From assembly GCA_027579435.1 (NCBI GenBank), contig JANBPK010000787.1, positions 1 through 64,000 on the forward strand: a stretch of DNA of 64,000 nt, in the 5' to 3' direction. The translations under genes were made by a program, and so were the position numbers. This document shows, one piece after another, positions 11,400 to 23,494 of the stretch. Positions within the stretch are counted from its first letter, which is position 1. Every line of letters starts with the position of its first letter. The notes beneath the pieces are model-generated. The model made no database searches. It worked only from the letters and a program-made list of their open reading frames with translations, and was not told the origin of the DNA. Source of the DNA: Candolleomyces eurysporus (lineage: Eukaryota > Basidiomycota > Agaricomycetes > Agaricales > Psathyrellaceae).

Positions 11400-13780
11400 T
11401 TCTCATCTTGGAACACAGATATACCGGTGTGAAATACCTTTCGGTTGTATCTTCCATCCCGCCTGATCGGCCAGAGCAAAGGTACATATTCACCTTCCTT
11501 ACTTTGTTGTTTCACCATTAATTTCAGTATTGCCAGTGAACATGCCCAGCCGAATGAACATCAAAGCTTCGGACCTCCTCGTTCGACTCCATCATCCGCA
11601 AGAGTTTCAATGGCGTATCGCGTTGAGTCGTAGCATCGGGTTTCACCCTACGATTACTAAATTCTTATCGTTTGATAAATTCTCTCGTCTATATACCTGA
11701 GCTATACACCTACATACATAGCTCGGTGCTCTTCCTACTACATTTTCTTACGGCAGCATTGCTCAACGTCAGTGGAATGCGACGTGGTGCACGCTTCGTT
11801 CTTGACCTCCAATCCGTGCCTCTTTGTGAGTCATACGTCTGATCCCTGACACTCGCGCTCACCCAGGGAAGACTTCCAACGAGAAGATCAAGTAGTCGTC
11901 AAGTGCCAAGTGCCTTAATCTTTGCGTCAAGCCCTCGGGGCGACATCGCTTACTCCAGTCGTGTAAGGCCTGCTATTGAGGCCTCCATGGTGAGTATAAA
12001 GTCTACTGGTTTGGGTTGCTTTACGGACCGTATTCTCAGCTAACCCACCATTCTGATGACTAGGTTCACGTTTTTCGAACAGACTAACAAAGACCTCTGG
12101 CTGCAAAGAGTAGGCGATAGCGAAGAAATCAAATCTCAGGGGAAATTGACGTCACTCGAGCCAGAATGGGGACACAGACTGGGTGAAAAGCAAGTCGGAA
12201 GTGGGGATGGAGGCAGCGACGCAGAGCCGCAAGTGGTCACGAGCTTTTTTGGACATTGCTTCTCACAACGACGAACGCTTTTAGTCGTTGACTCTCGCGA
12301 CCACGACCCCAATCCAACCACAATCAACCGCGACCACCCTGAGTGGTTTCCTGCGGCTCTCTCTTTTCTCAACTATCATAACCACCTCTGCCGCCGAGCC
12401 ACCACAGCCAATCTCGTTTCTCTCCGCCCGTTCTTTCGATTGCCACCAATAACTGCCTCTGCTGCCGAGCCACCACAGCCGATCTCGTTTCTCTCCGCCC
12501 TTTCTTTCGATCGCCACCACCATCCCTGCCAAGCCAAGACCTCGCGAATACGCTCACAGACGTCTATATTTCTCTCAACCGCAAACATCAACAAACGCAC
12601 GTCAACGATTCGTCTCCTGTCAATTGCCAGGGATGCCGGACACCTACGAACTCCTGATCCTGAACAACCACTTCCCTGCTAACTCTGAAGATCTTGAGCA
12701 ACTTCGAAGTTGCTCTCAAACTGCGATCTCTGGCTACAATGAATGCTGGCCAGACTGGCCCTTGGCTCGATGGGTGGTTCAGTAAGCTTTTCCATGATAT
12801 TCCTCTTCGTTTCTCGCTATTGACTCCAGCCTTTTTTCTCTTAAATTTCCAGCTCATCCCATCTCCACCAAAGCAAATCCGACGCACATTGCCACTACAC
12901 CCTCCGCGGGTATCTCCCATCTGGAATCGCTGTCCGCACTCTTCACGTCTATTCCGATGGTGACTGGAGTGTGTGTGTGTAGACGGCGGTAAGTATGGTT
13001 GGAAGCGGACCCCCAAGGGAATTAAGGGACCTGCTTATCGACTCTCGTTTCGCAAACAATGCCTGTCTCTTCTTTGATGCAAAGACTGCCGGGGGTGGTT
13101 GGTTTTTTGTTCGCTTTTGTCGCTGCTCGGAACTAAGGTACACTCTTGTTCATTTTGCACATACCTCAATCCTCGTTGTTTCTTGGTAGTGTCTCACCAT
13201 TGTACACATCATCATTATAATTTTTGTTTCTTTGGTCGCATACTATCCCTGCCTCCTACTTACCCCATTTTACTGTATATACCTGTATATTTTAGCTATA
13301 TCTGCATATCTATATATCGTAGGATCATCTATAACTTGTTGTGACTGTATATCTGTATATTTCTGTACTACATACACCCTTTCTTTATAGTTAAACACTG
13401 AGCTATGGCCACGTCAAAATGTAGTCTTTAAGGTCTGTTCAAGTATCTATATGTCTCATAGCACTTAAATAGGGAAGGAATCAACCTATCTAGGTATGTC
13501 AGATTTAACACAAGCCTGGTTCCATGATGCCACGTCATTTGACCTCCAGATCAAACCCACGAAGCTCGGGTGAGTAACCACACTGGATAAACAGGGATAA
13601 AAGCATCCACCCAAAATGGTGGTCATCCTTCACCGTGAAAGGGATCCCATTTCTTCGCCCTCACAATGGGTACCATTCTGATATGTCCTAGATAAAGCAT
13701 TAGATTCTCCGGTGTGGTCTGATCAGGGCGTTGAAAACCTCTATCAGTCCGACAATTCCCGATCAGATACATCTGGTCAT
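11400..13780. other. Intergenic region, no supported gene
   Basis: Open frames here (for example 12056-12682) have biased, repeat-driven composition and no recognisable domain. A short ATG frame at 12632-12783 (starts MPDTYELLILNNHF) ends near a possible donor but does not continue convincingly. 13190-13480 is T-rich with TATATCTG-type repeats, like a terminator or UTR tail. Confidence 0.4.
12385..12526. repeat. 71-bp direct tandem duplication
   Basis: Two adjacent copies of about 71 bp start with CCTCTGC(C/T)GCCGAGCC at 12385 and 12456. They differ at only a few positions, so the duplication is recent. No coding role is evident. Confidence 0.75.
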
Positions 13781-13781
13781 A

Positions 13782-14042
13782 TCAGCGTTCCCACAAATCC
13801 CTGATGATAATATGTATCTTGCCTTTGCCAAACGTAGAAGGCTGTTCGTGGTACGCCCGCTCCTTGTACGTGTTCTCATGGGTAACCTTGACCGGCGCGC
13901 AGCCGGGCTCTTCTTGAGGCTGAGGAGAGTGCGGAGGAGGAGGAGCGGAATCGGTATTCAGGTGCTTAGCAGCAACGAATGCTTTAAGATCTTCCGGTGA
14001 AATGCCCATCTGGGCGAGTTGTTGCTCAAAGGTCAAGGCCAT
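13782..14042 (-). CDS. Small hypothetical protein, 86 aa
   Basis: A clean ATG frame begins MALTFEQQLAQMGISPEDL, an amphipathic, UBA-like looking N-terminus, followed by a Pro/Gln-rich linker and a Lys/His-rich tail. There is no signal peptide or membrane segment. Composition looks like a real protein rather than a shadow frame and no better gene overlaps it. The family is unrecognised. A downstream exon after the KGK region cannot be excluded. Confidence 0.35.
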   Translation of the reverse strand: MALTFEQQLAQMGISPEDLKAFVAAKHLNTDSAPPPPHSPQPQEEPGCAPVKVTHENTYKERAYHEQPSTFGKGKIHIIIRDLWER

Positions 14043-14631
14043 AGCTGCTTGCAGTGGTGGGAGTCGGAAACTTGAAGGGAGGTGGCGCTCTGGTACAGAG
14101 ATAGATGGAGTGAAGTGCTAACTTGCTGTCGCTTTTCGAGCTGAGAAGCCGGGTTGTAACTCGACTGCAATAGATGGGATGAGTGTCTTAGGAGGATCAA
14201 AGGTGTGGTCTGGAGGTTTTTAATACTAGAGAATCAAATGCCTAGAGATTCGTCGGTTGTTGACCACGTCAGACGATGAACGCACATGGAATATCCTGAC
14301 NGGGGGGTGTATCGGTGTCAAACGACAATACCTATCATCCAGGGTCGCATCATAGTAATCTGGTCTTTAATGGTGCGCTTGTTCTCATCTCGCTCTGTGC
14401 TGGCTTTGACAATGCACGTTTGCGCATACAGGTAGCACAGATGGATCCCCAATGATTGTGTATTATAACCATTGATCTGTTTTGGATCTAGGTGAGTTGG
14501 AGTCCTCTATCTTCAAGGAAGCTCGAGCTCATCGTTTTTACTAAAACAGCTATACTGCAGACACTGTTCTTCCTTTTTGGCATATTCCTACTCGACTTGA
14601 CTAGAATCAACTCTCAACACAAAGTAGCGGG

Positions 14632-15538
14632 ATGATATTGACCACGCCCCCCACCAACACCACCCCCTCCATCCCCACCAGCAACATGGCAATATCCGAC
14701 GTGGCCACGGCGGCAGCATCCGCTCCAAGGGCAACACTACCAGCAAATACATGATGAGCATGATGAGGAATACGCAGCTGTATTGTGCACAGAAGATCTG
14801 CAATATGAGGACGCACAAGATCAAGACCCTCAATATCATGACCCATGGCAATACCAAACCCCGCAATACCAGGACTCACAATATCCGCAGTACCGACAAG
14901 AGCAGCAGCGCCAACATAGGCAACAATATCCACACGACCAGCAACAGCACGAACAGGCGTACCCGCCTTCACGAAATAGCTATACCAACTACCATACCTC
15001 GTCCGCACCACCTCACCATCCCTGGTCCAGCAGAGTTTTGGCACAGCAGTCCAACACAGTGTATGATCAGCGGCAAGAGGAGAAAAGGAGATGCGGGGAG
15101 CAGGCGGTCGCGCCAGAGAAAGCGAGTCTTCCTGTCCCTCCTGCACACACATCAGCTCTCGTGCCCGCATCAACTCGTGCGCCTGTCATTGCGGCACTCG
15201 CAGTACCGACATCGGCTTCATGTGCACCACTCGTAGCAGCAGCAGCAGAGTCACCACCACTGGTGATCAACGAGCCTCAGGACCAGCAACACAATAAGAT
15301 CACTAGCCGCCTGACCAGTATACCAAGTAGTAGTGGCAACTCTCGCCCCACAGAGTCACCCTCAAGGTCTTCAGAAAAGGGGAAAGAGCAGGAAAAGAGA
15401 AAGAAGCGGGCCAGTTGGATGCCTAGATTCTTCAAAAGGAGGGCCAAGAATTTGGGTGAGAGTGGGGGGTGGGAGCAACAGGTAGGCAACATGGAAATCA
15501 AAGTTGAAGAGAGGTTCGGTGAAGCAAGATTAGGTTAG
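14632..15538 (+). CDS. Gln/His/Tyr-rich hypothetical protein
   Basis: The main open frame (about 14642-15538) encodes a Gln-, His-, Tyr- and Pro-rich N-terminal half with repeated QYQDxQYPQY-like blocks, an Ala/Pro-rich middle, and a strongly basic stretch (KEQEKRKKRASWMPRFFKRR) that could act as a nuclear localisation or membrane-binding patch. The only suitable ATG is at 14632, one frame away. Dropping one base from the C6 run at 14647-14652 joins it in frame, giving a Pro-rich start (MILTTPPPTPPPPSPP). This fits the homopolymer error pattern seen elsewhere in the window. No domain is recognised. Confidence 0.45.
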
Positions 15539-16220
15539 GTGGGCAAGGTCCAGTACATACTACCACGATTATGGTATTTTATCCGGTCCTACTTGGTTCC
15601 TATGATTCACTTGTTCATTAATAATGGATTTTTTGGTTCGATGCAATGGAATGAATGTGTTTGATTTCTGAAAAAAAAGAGAGTATTTATTTTGTCTGTA
15701 GGTAGCTGGTGAAGCTCTGCTGAATCGCCGCGGGTAATAAAAAATATTTGCTGGCTGGCTAGCCAGGAGAACGAATAAAGAGGAAGCCGTTTCGAAGTGG
15801 GCCGCGGGATTCGTGCCTCAAAGAACCGTGACTAGATCTCCACAAACCCAAAATATCGCTATTAGATGTTTATATCCATGAAACTNAAAAAAAATACCCT
15901 GTCGCTCGCTCCCTCAAGTTGACATTCACCTGCAGCACACTGCTCTCCACAGCAACCATAGAAACTGCCTCTCTAAATCTCATAGGCCTCTAGAGCACCA
16001 CAGTTGGTGTTTCTATCTTTTCTCCGGAATTGACTCTGATCATAAGTAACAGCTGCAAAGTATTATTGAAAATAATATTCTCTATCTGAGAAGGACGTAC
16101 GGTTCAATTGCGTCGTATCCTCGATCATATCTCCAGTAGGCATGACGTTGTGTTTGCCATGTTCTGAGTCGTGTCGATGATCCAAGAATGGAGAAGATCA
16201 ACACAAATGCGATGGGCAAT

Positions 16221-16928
16221 TCAACTCGGTCTACGCACTGCCTGTATGACCAAGGTGACGGCTGGAAGAGAGATGGCCCTTCGAACGTTCGCCAGGGCTG
16301 AGCACCTCTGTGCTTTCAACCTTCTAACCTCCCATAGGCTGGCCAGTAGGGGAGCCAAGAGCGGTGGGAGAGGTAGGACCGACGCGAATGTCCCTCCCGC
16401 CATGTGTGTGCTAAGTTCCTGACTCGCGGAGATGGATTCCTTAGGAATACCTGATGGTACCGTCAAAAGTAGCACGATGAAGTCAAAAAAAAAGATAACT
16501 CACACAAAGTACAAGCTCCCTGATGGGTGCCGGCCAGAGACCCACCATGGGCCGCTGCGGCGTCTATCAAGACCTGCGATATCCTGGCCACTCCTCATAG
16601 TCTCCAAACCTTGGTCTGTAGTAAGATCCAATTGAAGCCTCTCAGTCACAGTGGCGCCTGAGACGGTGAGCACATTGTGAAAAGCCTGGGTTGAGTTGGT
16701 GACGGACGCAGGATCATCCAACTTCTCGATAGGATCAGTTCCACCCGTGCTGACTCGTCGGGAGCCATGAGAGGTACAACAACACAAATTCTCCTCGGTC
16801 TCACTTCCGGAAACCTTGTCCTTGAGCATCTGCTTGACGGTGTTTCCAATTCCTACCCTTGCATTCAGATCCATAGAAATGAAAGGGAGAGAGAGGATGG
16901 GCAGAGAGAGAAGCTGAAACACACCCAT
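16221..16928 (-). CDS. Weakly supported hypothetical gene
   Basis: On the minus strand, an ATG frame from 16928 of about 140 codons runs to a possible GTGAGT donor at 16500. A second open stretch (about 16450-16221, beginning IPKESISASQELSTHMAGG) follows a CAG acceptor. The content is not low complexity but matches nothing I recognise. It may be a small two- or three-exon gene or chance frames. Confidence 0.25.
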
Positions 16929-17321
16929 TGTAATTTGTACTTGTTCTGCAAGTCTAGTAGGTGGATTGAAAGAAAGGCATTCCCTTGGTCACCTAAGAAA
17001 CTGATTTATCTACCCCTGGGATTGAGATATAAGTTTCGCATGTTCCCCATAACGTGGTGGTTGAGAAAAGTGAGGCAGTAACACCCGCCCATGGCAATGT
17101 CACAGAAGCTGGGACAGGGACGGGCGCCCGCTAAAATTTTGCGCGCCCCCAAAGTTCAAGCTCAGTCAAAAACATCACATTTAAGCACCACAGGATCCTA
17201 AATACACTCAAACAGATGCACCCATTATAAAAAGAATGAGAGGGAAAGGTTGTTGTGGTTGATTGATCTAGAAACCAGAATCAAACTCAAGCTGTCTTCA
17301 CCGCCTCTTGGAAATGGCAGC

Positions 17322-17797
17322 TTATAGGTTGAGGTTGACGGGAGTGCAGCCAATGGCGACAATGCCGTCTGTAAAGTCAAAGTTAGCGTTAGCGTCCGCA
17401 CAGACTCAACTCAGGCCCGAATCATTAGCTACTTACTGAAGGTGTTGTTCTCGCAGCACATGGCCTGGGTGGAGCTAGTGGTGGCAAGTAAGCACGAATT
17501 TGAATCGACGCATAATAAGAAAATTTACCAAGAATTTCCAGGAACACCGATGACAGAGATGGGACTGCAGGTGACACCAACAGGGATGTTGACGTCCTGA
17601 ATGACAATGCCCAGTAAAGCAAATAGGGCGGACACAGCAGGAGCGCCAGCAGCCTGAACGCTGTTGCAGCACTGAATTGGCCCAGTGTTGCATTGACTGG
17701 GCGGGATGGGAGTCGGCGAGCCACCGCCACCGCCACCAGTGGGGACAGCGATTGCGACTGCAGCGAGAGCAAGTGCGATGAGAGCCTTGAATTGCAT
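17322..17797 (-). CDS. Class I hydrophobin
   Basis: Small secreted amphipathic protein that self-assembles at air-water interfaces and coats aerial hyphae and spores. Three exons (17797-17529, 17474-17437, 17368-17322) give 117 residues. The N-terminus is a signal peptide (MQFKALIALALAAVAIAV), followed by a Gly/Pro-rich spacer. All eight family cysteines are present in order: QCN, QCC, TCSPI, a Cys formed across intron 1, MCC and IGC. Other landmarks are the GPIQCCNSVQ motif and the GCTPVNLNL C-terminus. Both introns have GT..AG ends. The gene lies 2.4 kb from a paralogue in the same orientation, which suggests tandem duplication. Confidence 0.96.
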
Positions 17798-18039
17798 GTT
17801 TGAGGGCGAGGTGCTGTTGGAAAGCTGAACTGAACAGTAAGGAGTGTTCGAGTGAGGAATGGTGGTTGAAACCAATGGGCTTTTATATCTTTCTCGAAGC
17901 GTATGAGCTGTTATTTGTTCGCCATATCCTGTCCGCAAACAATACAATTCTCTTCGACATGCATGCACCTGAGTTCACCATTTCGAAGAGGTGGAGCCGT
18001 GGAGCGGAGAAAGCTTCGCAAACAGCACATTTCTAGAGT

Positions 18040-19790
18040 GAAAGCAGTTCAGTGACGAATGAGCGTCACACCTCTCATAAAACGACGTCGTTAACAGGCA
18101 TGTGGGAGGAAAACNAGGTAAAGTATGCGAAACCGGACAGACGATCCTCCCGTTTTGTCAAAGCGTATCGCAAGAACTTCGCACGTAAATTAAGCGGAAA
18201 GACAAGAAGTGCCGCACATAATACATTCGTCCAATATAGGCAAGTTGTCACATTCAGGGAAAACTGTTTCCAAGAATATCACTNCCAGTGAAGTCTAAGA
18301 CGTCATCGCCCTTGACTGACCTGAGTCTCCGGTTCGGACCTCCTACCCCTGAAGTGAGGACTGCCTCAGGAATTGCCAAAATCCAGACATCACTCTCTAT
18401 TTAGACGTCCGAGGACTGGAAAATGAGCTGATCATCCACGTATTGCCAGACCTACCGTAGGTCTGCATGACATAGGAGGGTTCGATGAAATTCAGATTCG
18501 GGATGAATGGGCGAGCCAGCGCCGCTCACATTACACATATCAGCCTCAGCCCTGGGTACAGACGCAGTTTCAAGTGGATCCTTTAACCACAAAATCGAAA
18601 GGTCACAACTAGCAAGAGGAAGCGTTGACAGGTCGATTTACGGTACTTTCGACCAGAGAAAGATGCATCCGTGGAGCAGCATTGACACGCTTCATTCGTA
18701 GCACACTATGATGTCGCTTTCATCACTGAAGACTTTNNACCCTTNGGCCNAGAATAGAGCCCAGCATGCAAGGATGATCTTTCAAATATAGCGCAGACGC
18801 AAGGCCAAAGAAGCACCNAGGCAGAAACGCTCCCACCTACGAGATAGGCAGGGTAGATCGTCCAGTTCCCAAGAAAGTATAAGAGCNTACCACCGATCAA
18901 AGAGCGCCGCTCCACAGCTACGTCCAAGTCGTTTTCAATTTCAAAATCTCCGCCGAGTACATAAGCCCNTCGAAGCAATCGGATTCGAAGCACAAGGGGC
19001 ATGTTCGAAGAAGTATCCAGGTGACATAGCCNCCGAGAGAGCATTCGTCATATGTACTTTCTCGAAGCNTGTTAGTCGTTGCANGCCTTCCCCCCACACC
19101 GTGATTTACAGTGAGGAAAGATTNCGATTATAGACGTACATAGGCNTGAAGATATTTGAAATGACGACCCTNTTGAAGGGTTCGAGTTTCCTGCGTTCCC
19201 TTCCCAAACNCTCACCGAGGCATGACTTCGGAATTAAACGACNCAAAAACCTAATCAAAAAATCTTCTGAGTCCGTGGCAGATGCTCCAAAGACGAAGAG
19301 CACAAGCANCAAGCAAAGCATCGNTNNATTACACGATTTNNAAGGNGNNNNNNNNTGTGNTTGGTGGGAACGTGTCCGAGTTTCGGTGGAGTGGGTAGAT
19401 AGNTGTTACTAAGGGTTAGTGTGGCGTCAATCTGGGGAAGAATGTGGCCTAAATGAAAAACAAGAAAGCGCNGAACCGGGTGNTGTTCAACTTGATGGGN
19501 ATTTGNCTCTATTTGTTNATCCAGCCCTCANATGAATGCCACTGTCTNTCAGGAGTACAGCNNNANNGCTGCTGTGTTTCGCTTAAAAGTAATNCTGAAG
19601 GCGTAGCGGGAGATNTTTGNAGAATTTAGNTAACAAAGGNACAAAATACCATGGTCTGGTAAGAGTATACTCAANGCAAGGCTACTACTATGCACTNGAA
19701 NAATTGTCCAAAGANAAGGATCCAGAAAGAAATACACGGATATTCAGTTACTAAGAGCTACAAATATGCGTCATCNCAAGCACTTGTATA
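18040..19790. other. Intergenic spacer between the hydrophobins, N-rich
   Basis: No frame here resembles a protein. Ambiguous bases are dense from 18720 to 19680, including a cluster at 19340-19360, so any small feature would be obscured. The segment only separates the two hydrophobin genes and carries the upstream region of the 17.8-kb gene. Confidence 0.4.
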
Positions 19791-19791
19791 C

Positions 19792-20245
19792 TCAGNCGTT
19801 GATGTTGATCGGGGTACAGCCAATCGCAANGACTCCATCTATTGTTAGTTCAAAGAAGGGAAAAGTCAGCTCTTGCTAGGAAGGTCATGAAAANGCCTCG
19901 AAATTCTTACNGAAGNTATTATNCTNGCAGCAAACGGTCTGAGCAGAGCTACAATTTTTGACATCAGCACTACNCCCAATCTCAGNCTGAGTCAANGAAG
20001 ACCTACCAGGAATTACCAGGAACGCCAATAANCGAAATCGGAGAGCAAGTGANTCCGATCGGGANGTTNACGTCCTGGAGGACGACGCCCAAGAGGCCAA
20101 GGAGTAGTGAAGCGGCAGGAGCGCCAGCTGCTTGAACGCTGTTGCAGCACTGGATAGGGCCAGTAGAGCACTCAGCACGACGGGTGGGCGTGGCAGAGGC
20201 AACCGCGGCCAAAACAGCGAGGGTAGTAGCGAGCTTGAATTGCAT
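19792..20245 (-). CDS. Class I hydrophobin, paralogue
   Basis: Three exons (20245-20007, 19948-19911, 19838-19792) give 107 residues. The 38-nt middle exon and 47-nt last exon have exactly the same lengths and phases as in the hydrophobin at 17.3 kb. The signal peptide is MQFKLATTLAVLAAVASA. The cysteine pattern is complete: ECS, QCC, TCSPI, a Cys split by intron 1, VCC and IGC. Compared with its neighbour it lacks the Gly-rich spacer and has TRRAE before the first Cys. Several Ns fall inside codons but do not break the frame. Confidence 0.94.
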
Positions 20246-20249
20246 GTTG

Positions 20250-22800
20250 AGTGAGAAGTTGAGAGTGCTTGAGAGGCTTTGGAAGCTCGGTTTCTGAGGC
20301 TCTTTGGGCTGAAGATTTACGAGGAGCCTATGCCAGGTTTTATACCTTTGTAGAATATATCAACNCCGTCTTTCTGGGTCTGTTTGTTTGAAACCACTTG
20401 NCAAACAGTGATCANAATGAAGTCAGAGTCGCATCGTGAANNTCNNGTCCATGCCATNGTGGAGTCCACTTTCATAANGAGTGGAGNACCTCANAAGGAT
20501 CTTCAAACGAGTGCTCTCAANNACACATTTCCCAGACCTGACATCCATGACGAACGTTCAGAATTGGGNGTCGGGTGTTCNATANTGTCTAGCGCTGACA
20601 TCTAGATCAGGTATGTACNTGCAANGATCTTCTATTCATCTCCACCAACATGCTCCAATTTTGACNGAANTGTGTGACATACATAGCAGGATGTAGCGGT
20701 ACCGCGTCTGTTTGTCGTAACGCGGAGACGAACGGCCTCAGGGTAGGAAAAAAAGTCTGATGCTNAAGTGATTACCGCTCACAAATAAGGAAAGTNGATT
20801 GCGCNTTCTTAGCCCNAGCCTCACGATCCNCGGCAGGGTCGTCGTTAGTGGGAATCAANGTCTGANTTCGTCAATATGTACCGTTGAGAGGAATCGTGCC
20901 TGCAGATGACTNGCANAGTCGCCGAGCTGCTTCCGCTGGTTTCGGATATCGACCCGTCCGTCCTCTGAGGCTCGGGCAAAGGANTGNTCTTGAACTTACC
21001 ATGAAAGCGAGAGAATGTGTCCATCATCAAGCATCCCAAGTTTCAAGCTTGGAAATTCCGCAATGGACCGAGTGACTTCATCGTCTTATGGGCCAAGGTA
21101 TTCTTGCATCGAGAACCTCACGTACATTGACAGCCTTTGTTATAACTACAGTAAATTCCCATGTCCAAGTGGATGGAGTGACGACAATATAGCCGCACAC
21201 CGGCAATACGAGTAAGNATCTCTCATCAGAAGAGAAGGATGAAAAATGTACGAAAATGAAAATGAAAATGAAGTTCGGCGTTAAATGGGACGGTATAGAG
21301 AATATAATTGACTACGGGGAATNACGAATTTCGGAGATTGTACTGGCANCTAGAAGAACGCACCTTANGGCCTTCAATTGTGTCATCTATGTCGTCGTGA
21401 AGGAGANGTCTTCTNGAGCACTCCGACTGCCCCTCTAAAACCGTGGACGATTTTGCTGGTCGAAACCCAAGACGATCGATCTNTATCAGCTAGCAATTCT
21501 GCCCACGAACAAACCTCAGAAGAGAACCAGGCAAATGCGACACCCCANCACGCCGAATTAGAGGGCGGAGTAAAGAAGGCTTCCCAAGCGAAATAAATCA
21601 GTAANATCTGACGAGATCTGCCCGCAAGCGACCTTTGTTCATTAGGTGATAAATCCACGGTGTGTCGGAAACTGGCTGAGTGGGGATGGCTAAATAGTGT
21701 CCCCAATTCCGTTGTCGATGGCTCGACGTCACCGACGTAACGCAGAAGCCCAGTAGGCATCGGTAGTTTCAGCCCTCGATGAGTGGGTTCATAGATCTTA
21801 GCTTCATGATAAGGAGGTCCAATGGGGCGCATGGAAGTGTTAGATTCAGACAGTAAAAGCGAAAATACCAAGAGTGGCGACCCTTCTGGATCTGGGCCGT
21901 GCTAGCCAGGAGTCGAGGCAAGTCTGGTGGGACCCTCCTCCAAGCGCTAAGTACGGGAGAAGGGTTATGACACGANGACTACCCCAGATTCTATGATTTC
22001 ATCTCATAATCAAGAGATGGCCGTCGCTGTTACCTAAACANAGGAACTGCAGTAAAAATATGTCATGGGCGAGTGACCTTTGGTAACAGGATAACGACAG
22101 CGCTTGCGCATCTGTGGAGAGCGAAAGACATTAAAAAAAACCGATATATGTCACAGCTANAAAAATNANTTTCGTACCCTTTCTGATGACCATTCCGCTC
22201 CACATACCCAAGCANGGGATGCCCNTGTCCTCATGTCGCNTCTTGTGTTGTCTTTCAAGGTGACGAACGTGAATGAAGCACCACGAGGAAGAAATCCAGG
22301 TAAGGGCACGCAAAGGATCTGCGCATCCCAGCNGATTGGCGAACGGACCACGAGACTCNCGAAAAAGGCCTGAGGGAGCCACAGAAATGNGGTATTAAGA
22401 GTGGAGCACCCACCTTGAAAGGACGTGGTNGNGCAGCTCGAGCATACAAAGCCTAGNGCTGGAAGAAAGAAACAGNAAGAAGATATGGNCTGTCGGGACT
22501 CAGAGGTGTTCTGGCAGCAAATTCGGAACGATGTGNAAACGGTCATCTCTGTANAGCCTAGAGCCATAAAAAGCTGAAAATCTGTCAGAATTATTGAGCG
22601 ATGTGTAACAGCGAGGTCTGATTGTGGACATCGACAAGGATAGATTAATTGAGATGGATGGGGTAGATTTATACACCCAGTGTAGAGCCGTAATATACAA
22701 AACGCGACTCTGGCGNACCATATGTTAGTTTCTTCTTAAGCTTGCAGTCTGTTGACCCACCATGATCCCAAGATCTTGCCNTGTCCATCCACGCACGGAG
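20250..22800. other. Intergenic region, no supported gene
   Basis: Only short frames are present, many interrupted by Ns. None has a recognisable domain, a good start with splice sites, or protein-like composition over more than about 70 codons. The 20250-20350 part is presumably the hydrophobin promoter. Confidence 0.4.
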
Positions 22801-22806
22801 CTCNGT

Positions 22807-23278
22807 CTACTTCTTCTTTCCCTTTTTCTTTTTCACCCCTCCTGCTTTCGGTCCGGGTGTTTGGGGTGTCGTNGAGGACGTAGTAGCTATAGGTGCATCN
22901 CCAGCTGGGGCAGGCTGCACCTGTGGTTCAGGCTGTATTGGCCGCTGTCGATTCTGCATCTTCTCAATCAAGGACAAATTCAAGGCCTCGAAACGATTGA
23001 GGAATATAGACGAGTAAGTCTTGAATTTTAAACACTTTGATAGAGTGAGTGACACACTCAATGCCCAANACAACGCCTAGGACTCACTGTCGTGTCGTTC
23101 GTGATCTTCAACACCAATTTCCCTTCAGACGCCCTCCATTTCACGCAATATCGAGTCTTGAGACCATCAGGACGATGNATANGNATTAGAANGGATTTAA
23201 GCTCACTTTATTGGGGTCCTGTTCATAGAGGGCTTCAGCGGCGTCTTGGAACTCTTGCCAGGAGTGGATGTAGACCAT
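22807..23278 (-). CDS. SRP9: Signal recognition particle subunit SRP9 (SRP9/SRP21 family)
   Basis: Cytosolic component of the SRP Alu domain, which pauses translation while ribosomes are targeted to the ER. Three exons (23278-23207, 23156-23088, 23034-22807) give 122 residues. The N-terminus MVYIHSWQEFQDAAEALY and the following RYCVKWRASEGKLVLKITND and CLKFKT blocks match the SRP9 alpha-beta-beta core. After about residue 75 comes a Pro/Gln/Ala-rich linker and a polylysine tail (KKKKGKKK), the fungal SRP21-like extension. The gene is divergent from the carrier gene with a 216-bp gap. Ns fall in the linker and introns only. Confidence 0.9.
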
Positions 23279-23494
23279 CGCTCATCGAGGACGACGATGA
23301 GCAGAGGTCGTGACTGGGAAACAAAACCGTGNNCNNNNGNGNACCGGTTCGANCCATCAGTGGNTCACTNANACACGTGATCCCGANCCTAGNTCAAAAT
23401 ACCCGGCCGATGTGAGCCGACGCCCCTGAACATATCAGGTGCAAGNCNNTCGTGTGCCTTGTCCTTCTCTTTCTCTCTTTTCACTTTCTTNCCN
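23279..23494. promoter_or_regulatory. Shared divergent promoter of SRP9 and the mitochondrial carrier
   Basis: The two start codons face away from each other, 216 bp apart, so both promoters must lie here or overlap. A pyrimidine-rich stretch (TTCTCTTTCTCTCTTTTCAC) precedes the carrier ATG, as is common for fungal housekeeping genes. Ns at 23330-23450 prevent a motif search. Confidence 0.55.

Noticed and set aside
12056..12682. 208-codon plus-strand ORF
   Set aside because: It lacks an ATG start, its middle is made by the 71-bp tandem duplication, and its composition is not protein-like.
23341..23360. GGTTCGANCC, similar to a tRNA B box
   Set aside because: No A box, no acceptor stem can be paired, and Ns obscure the context; it lies in the SRP9/carrier promoter.
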